Source: Epinephelus fuscoguttatus (lineage: Eukaryota > Chordata > Actinopteri > Perciformes > Serranidae). From it: a stretch of 64,000 nucleotides of DNA. Below, piece by piece: positions 27,078-64,000 of this stretch. Location: positions 20,298,428 to 20,362,427 of the forward strand of contig NC_064759.1 of assembly GCF_011397635.1 (NCBI RefSeq), written 5' to 3'. A model generated the notes under the pieces. The model ran no database searches. It was not told where the DNA came from and was given only the letters and a program-made list of their open reading frames with translations. The first letter of the stretch is position 1. Each line of letters starts with the position of its first letter. A program made the translations under genes and the position numbers.

Positions 27078-28180
27078 CACAACACACAATCAAATGACAA
27101 TGATTCACCTAAAGCTCTCCAGTAACAGAGTGTTTTGCAGTTTTTGTGATGACAGTCTTAGCGAACACTTAAATCAAGACAATTATCCAATAAGGGTAAA
27201 TAATTAAATGTTACATTAACAGCAGCACAGGTAGAGAGGAGTCAAAGTCAGCAAACTGGCCATGTCATGTCAGTTACAGAAGCTATAAAGCAATCTAACC
27301 TGCTGATTAATGTGCTTCCAGCTAATTGTAGCCCATTTTACCTAACATACAGTCACTTATGGTAGCTATTAGCAACTAGCTAATGTTATCTGATGTGAAC
27401 CTGTTTTTGGTTAGATGCCTGAAGTAAGATCTGTAGTTCACACAAGATTAAGAGATTTAACGTTTGGTTGTACAACATAAAATACTTCAGTAAATACCAG
27501 ACTCATGAATTTATAGGTTTTTGTGTGTCTTAAAGAAGGTGGTTGCTAACTTTTGACACAGAACTTATTTTCTGCAATAATCCAATATCCTATGGAAAAT
27601 TCCCATTGAACCAGGGTGATGGTAACCTCATGTTGACCTACTAAAAGATGTCATCCCTGCAGCACTCGGTTAGGATGCAACAGACCAAGTAGGCTAAGTC
27701 TGTAGCAGCAAATCCTTGGAGTGTACTGAATTGATTAATGGTGCATTTTACTGCTTATGAAGTCAGCTTGTTATATGCTGGAAGAAAATGACGCAATTTC
27801 TCATTTCAAAAGATACATGGTCTCACTTTAATAAAGAAACAGTATTTATATCGAATGTCCATGAAGGCAGCTAAATGAGTTTGACTAACAGGTCTTTGCA
27901 GTTCTGCATCTCCATCACAGGCTGAATGTGACATTTTTATGGCATGCACTGTCTAGCAAATTAAATTATATCAAGTTTGCAGACTATAGGAGATTACTGT
28001 TTTGATTAAACATAAGTGGACATTTTTCAAAGGCTCAATAAGATCTCACATGCTTAGTAAAATTTCCTAATGAACAATCCAGCATCATTCCATCCCTATG
28101 TTTGTTTTCCTTGTTCTGCCTATGTAGAAAATTCTCAGTCTAAAGCACAAAATCCCTCATTTCTGACTCAGCTTTCAGTC

Positions 28181-63229
<35,049 letters not shown>

Positions 63230-63265
63230 CTGCCAGAGACTGATCCAAGAGCAACATAAAAACGC

Positions 63266-63299
63266 ACACATACACACACACGCACACACACGCACACAA
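63266..63299. repeat. (CA)n-type microsatellite
   Basis: An imperfect ACACACACGCAC run lies just upstream of the first myom3 exon in the window. Confidence 0.8.
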
Positions 63300-64000
63300 A
63301 GATAATTTCAAAAGCATCTATCTGCATCTATCTCAAGGACATGTTCATTATTCAGTATCCTTCAAATATGCAGGAGGATCCATGTGCCAAGACTGCCAAA
63401 TGCTCTTTAAAAAGGCCAACAACGCTTTCTGATTTTTGTACAGTCACTCTGTAGTTTAACTGGCGGTTGCAGAGGTTTGAAGCAAACCACTTAACATGCA
63501 GACAAAGGCTAAGAGGAATAAGGATTGGCAGTTTGGTGTGATAGTGAAAGAAAGATGCAGACAGAAGGATAAATACATTCTCAGATTCAGAAAGGCAAAA
63601 GAAATTTCAGATAGCGAGTAAAAAAGACAGATGGATATGCAGGTAAACAACCAGTGACTCATCCTGACATATATTATCCATCTTTGTCAGTTAGTCGTTT
63701 TGGCAAATGATGGTGAGCCTTCTCTTTTATAGTCTGCGCTTACTTTTCAGTTCTTCTCCTCACTGTCATTTAGCTGTTTGAGGAGGAAAACCTAACAAAA
63801 GGATATTGGAGATCAGTGATTATAAAGTGCTTGCTTAAGGGCGAGAGGGATATTTGAATGTTCCCTTCATTATATAAGCGGAAGTGAGGCTGCAGACTTT
63901 AGTAATTTCAGATGCCTTTGACAGATTTGACAGTTTTATTACCCCGGCAACTTATAAAAGTCCAATAAAAATCTATTTCCTGTGGCAGTTTTCTGATTAT

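Overview
The window is vertebrate nuclear DNA, almost certainly from a teleost (ray-finned) fish, probably a percomorph. It holds multi-exon genes with short introns, a fabp10-type liver fatty-acid/bile-acid binding protein gene, and many relics of fish-type SINEs, LINEs, hAT, Tc1 and Penelope-like elements. Five protein-coding genes can be read with consistent splice phases: cnr2 (minus), pnrc2 (plus), srsf10 (minus), fabp10a (minus) and the 3' two thirds of myom3 (minus). From memory of the human 1p36 map, this is the human order and orientation CNR2-PNRC2-SRSF10-MYOM3, with fabp10a as an extra gene between SRSF10 and MYOM3.

Layout. 1-2.5 kb: no gene seen. 2.5-4.6 kb: cnr2, a cannabinoid-receptor-type GPCR in two coding exons whose intron holds a TTAA-flanked MITE. 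4.6-13.4 kb: intergenic, with a second MITE copy and a hAT relic that keeps part of a BED finger. 13.4-17.6 kb: pnrc2, with a promoter carrying a CRE and two inverted CCAAT boxes, two leader exons, one coding exon and a long 3'UTR. 17.6-19.1 kb: short tail-to-tail spacer. 19.1-24.5 kb: srsf10 in six coding exons; intron 2 is a clear AT-AC minor (U12) intron, and a purine-rich candidate autoregulatory terminal exon lies inside it. 24.7-25.8 kb: fabp10a, four exons of 67/173/90/51 coding nt, with a TATA box. 26-27 kb: spacer with a degenerate tandem repeat. 28.2-63.2 kb: 23 myom3 exons encoding the last 894 residues (part of FN3 domain 2, FN3 3-5, five Ig domains and their helical linkers). The myom3 5' end lies beyond the right edge.

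The genes serve unrelated jobs: endocannabinoid signalling, mRNA decay/nuclear receptor coactivation, splicing control, hepatic ligand transport and the sarcomere M-band. The linkage is old synteny, not a functional cluster. The large myom3 introns are a transposon graveyard. They include a hAT insertion with a perfect 8-bp target duplication inside a 44-bp minisatellite, a foldback-like element with another element nested in it, a decayed Tc1 transposase and an inverted pair of Penelope-like 3' ends.

I found no novel gene system. The most informative features are the srsf10 minor intron with its competing major splice sites, and the split cnr2 coding sequence, in which the apparent GTG start is really a splice acceptor.
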